NCBI RefSeq assembly: GCF_001428605.1 | Contig: NZ_LMID01000017.1 | Coordinates: 38,456 to 102,455, forward strand | Length of the DNA stretch: 64,000 nucleotides | Reading direction: 5' to 3' | Source of the DNA: Sphingomonas sp. Root720 | GTDB lineage: Bacteria > Pseudomonadota > Alphaproteobacteria > Sphingomonadales > Sphingomonadaceae | Shown here: positions 61,835 through 64,000 of the stretch, piece by piece | How the letters are laid out: each line of letters begins with the position of its first letter | Position numbering within the stretch: position 1 is the first letter of the stretch | Made by a program: the position numbers and the translations under genes | The notes under the pieces: generated by a model | Told to the model about the DNA's origin: nothing | What the model saw: the letters and a program-made list of their open reading frames with translations, nothing else | Database searches by the model: none

Positions 61835-63907
61835 TCAGGCGGCGATGCGCTCGATGACGGCAGCGGCATTCGCGACGGGAACGAACATCCGCGTCCTGTG
61901 CTGGATGATATCGGTAAAACAGCCGGCCGCCTTGAGTTCGGCAAGCCGCGTGTGCGGCCAATCGAGCAGTTCGAGGCGCTGCTGCCCGGCGACCAAGCTG
62001 CGCTTGAGCCGGTAGGCTCCAACGGACGATATCTCGCCGGTCGTCATCACATGCTTTGCGGTATCGTCGCCCGACACGGTGATGGCGGCATTGATCCCGA
62101 AGGCGTCCGCGAGCTTCGACACCAGCGGTGCAGGGACGATCCGGCCGAGGAAGGACTGGCCGTCATCGGTGTTCAGCCGCCAGACCTGAACATGATCGTC
62201 GGGCAGACGATCCCAGACCGGCAGGAGCAGACCCGCGACCAAATAGAGCGTGCTGGTGCGGGTCTTGCCCTGCATCTCTTCGACCTCGGCCTGCCACAGC
62301 GCCGAAAATTCCTCCTCGCTGGTTTCTTCCCACATCGTTTCGAGCAGCAAGTCTTGCCGCATCCGCTCGGAACTGGTCGGCCGAACCAGCTCGTAGCGGC
62401 GAACGATCTCGCCATCGTCGTCGGTGAGCGAATAGGTGCTGCACCGGATCGCGGCCCTGCCGGACTTGCGATTGACGATCGGGCGCGCGTCGTCGCCGAG
62501 GATCCGCAACGCGCGGTCCAGCGGGACCGGCTTGTAGCGCTCCTCCGTTTCGAGGCGCAGGATCTCGGTTTCCGCGCCGCTCGTCTCGTCGCGCCGGATC
62601 ACCGTGCGATCGAGGATCGTGATGCGTTCGGCATTGATGCTCTCGACACCAAGATCGAGCGTGCCGGCTTCGCGCGCCGCCTCGATCCGGGCCTCGATCA
62701 GACCGAGATATTCATCGAAGATCGCATTCTGCAGCGTGATGCGCAGCGCGAGAATGCGATTGAGCCAGCGCTGAATGGGCGGCAGCTCCTCCTTTAGCCC
62801 GCCGCCTTCGCCCTCCAGTTCAAGTCCGGTGAGGGTCTGGAATTCCTCAAGCGTGGTCGAGCGCAGCTTGCCGTCGGCCAAAAGGCGAAACCATGTTTCG
62901 AGGGATTCCTTGGCATAGTCGCTTTCAAGATTGTCCCGCGGGTCGAACAGACCCTGGCCGCCCGTCTGGCGCTGGCCCCGTGTCAGGGCGCCAAGGCTGT
63001 CGAGGCGGCGGGCGATCGTCGAGATGAAGCGCCGCTCGCCGCGGCAGTCGGTCGATACCGGACGAAACAGCGGCGCGGTTGCCTGATGCGTGCGGTGGGT
63101 ACGGCCAAGACCCTGGATGGCCGCGTCGGCGCGCCAACCGGGCTCGAGCAGATAATGGTTGCGGCGCGACTGGTTCTCGGCGGTGAGGCTAGCGTGATAG
63201 CTGCGCCCCGTGCCGCCTGCATCCGAGAAGATCAGGATCTTCTTCTCGTTCCGCATGAAGGCGTCGGTCTCGGCAAGGTTTGTTCGCGGCGAACGGCTCT
63301 CGATACGCTGGCGACCGTGCGCATCGACGACGATACGCCGGCTGCGTCCCGTAACCTCGGCGACCGCATCGCTCCCGAAATGCCCGATAATATGATCAAG
63401 GGCGGACCCCACGATCGGCAGGGAGCAGAACCGCTCGACGAGATTGTCGCGCATCTCGATCGCTTCCTGGCTGAAGATGGGGCGGCCTTCCTCGTCGGAC
63501 ATCGGCTCGGAGCGGGTCTTCCCAGTGTCATCGACGAAGGTCTTCATCTGTCGGACGGGAAAGGCCGCCGTGAGATAGGACATGACGAACTCTTTGGGCG
63601 AAAGCTCGATGTCCAGATTCGCCCGGTCCTCGGCATTCAGCGCGGCCAGTGCCCGGTTGAGCATCGCCTCGGACGTCGAGACCAGCTGGATCACGACACT
63701 CTCGCCCCGGGCCAGATCCGCACGGATCGCCGGGATCAGCGATGGCAGCTTCATGCCGATCAGGATCTGGCCGAAGAAACGCTGCTTGGTGGATTCGAAG
63801 ATCGACAGGGCAGCGGCCTTCGCGCCGCTGTTGTAGGTGTCGTTGGAAAAGCTGTCCGTCACCCGGGTGGCATCGAGCGCGGTGCGCAAATTGGCGTGGA
63901 TAATCGC
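61835..63907 (-). pseudogene. Strawberry-notch-type helicase, C-terminal part only
   Basis: Helicase C-terminal half, about 690 residues: AGGTGRSYHASLTAENQSRR, EPGWRADAAIQGLGRTHRTH (motif VI), RRFISTIARRLDSLGALTRG. In family members this follows a ~700-residue N-terminal part with Walker motifs and often a methyltransferase. Here an in-frame TAA lies just before AIIHANLRTALDATRVTD; the only start in frame is TTG 63889. Sequence beyond 63907 no longer resembles the family. So the gene was cut, by insertion or deletion, or the upstream part lies on another piece. It would lack the ATP-binding half. Confidence 0.75.
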
Positions 63908-64000
63908 TTATCGCGAGGAAGCGGTAATGCGGAGGAGCGCGGCGTAACCGGCGAATTCCCATGATAGTGTGCGCAGTTGCTGCGCATTATATTGGTTGCG
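63908..64000. other. right edge: sequence replacing the helicase 5' half
   Basis: Contains TGCGCA-GTTGC-TGCGCA, a 6-bp inverted repeat at about 63971-63987, in sequence unlike the helicase gene. Possibly the end of a mobile element that continues outside the window. Confidence 0.35.

Noticed and set aside
1..64000. CRISPR arrays, tRNA and rRNA genes
   Set aside because: No regularly spaced repeats with unique spacers and no tRNA cloverleaf or rRNA sequence was recognised.

Overview
The window looks like part of a large conjugative catabolic plasmid, or an integrated conjugative region, from an alphaproteobacterium, most likely a sphingomonad (Sphingobium, Novosphingobium or Sphingomonas). 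The evidence is the GC-rich coding style, a TonB-dependent receptor beside aromatic-ring-cleavage genes, an alphaproteobacterial LexA box (GTTC-N7-GTTC), and the combination of a VirB/VirD4 transfer system with a large leader-type block (ssb, ArdC-like, ParB-like, Strawberry-notch-like). No rRNA, tRNA, CRISPR array or recognisable replication initiator was seen.

Layout. (1) 1-5.8 kb, minus strand: TonB receptor, acyl-CoA-dehydrogenase-type flavin monooxygenase, type I extradiol dioxygenase and a fatty-acyl-CoA ligase that runs off the left edge; a catabolic set resembling HsaA/HsaC/FadD3. (2) 5.9-21 kb: a mobile-element scrapyard. An IS3 element with ends at 5903 and 10361 is interrupted by an IS110 fragment and by a serine-recombinase element whose removal restores the IS3 reading frame exactly. 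Then follow a LysR regulator, a second truncated IS110, an IS21 remnant, a complete Tn3-family transposon (13184-18006) with an unknown secreted passenger protein, a decapitated metallo-beta-lactamase-fold gene with a TauE/SafE permease, and an ISNCY-type element. (3) 21-36 kb: a solo LuxR-type regulator and then a complete plus-strand transfer operon (trbM, virB1-virB6, eexN-like, virB7-position gene, virB8-virB11, virD4, LPD7-like gene), mostly with 4-nt start/stop overlaps. (4) 36-43.3 kb: an orphan AbiEi antitoxin whose toxin gene is cut after about 11-16 codons, followed by a defence island: a PrrC/RloC-like AAA_13 ATPase facing a coupled operon of serine resolvase, m6A methyltransferase, BsuBI/PstI-type endonuclease and a small winged-helix protein. 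(5) 43.4-47.5 kb: MOBP relaxase, accessory mobilisation protein and parAB, bracketed by two identical 18-bp palindromes. (6) 47.5-64 kb: small plasmid genes, an SOS-boxed small gene with a secreted nuclease-like gene, an intact AbiEi/AbiEii pair with two operators, ssb, and a minus-strand block (HEPN-like, DUF2493, PAPS-reductase-like, ArdC-like, ParB-like, helicase C-terminal half) ending in a truncated Strawberry-notch gene.

Together these give the element transfer (relaxase, type IV secretion, coupling protein), maintenance (ParAB, AbiE, restriction-modification), protection in the recipient (ssb, ArdC-like and neighbours) and a catabolic cargo reshaped by repeated insertions. All functions are read from sequence motifs and gene order only; no database search was run.
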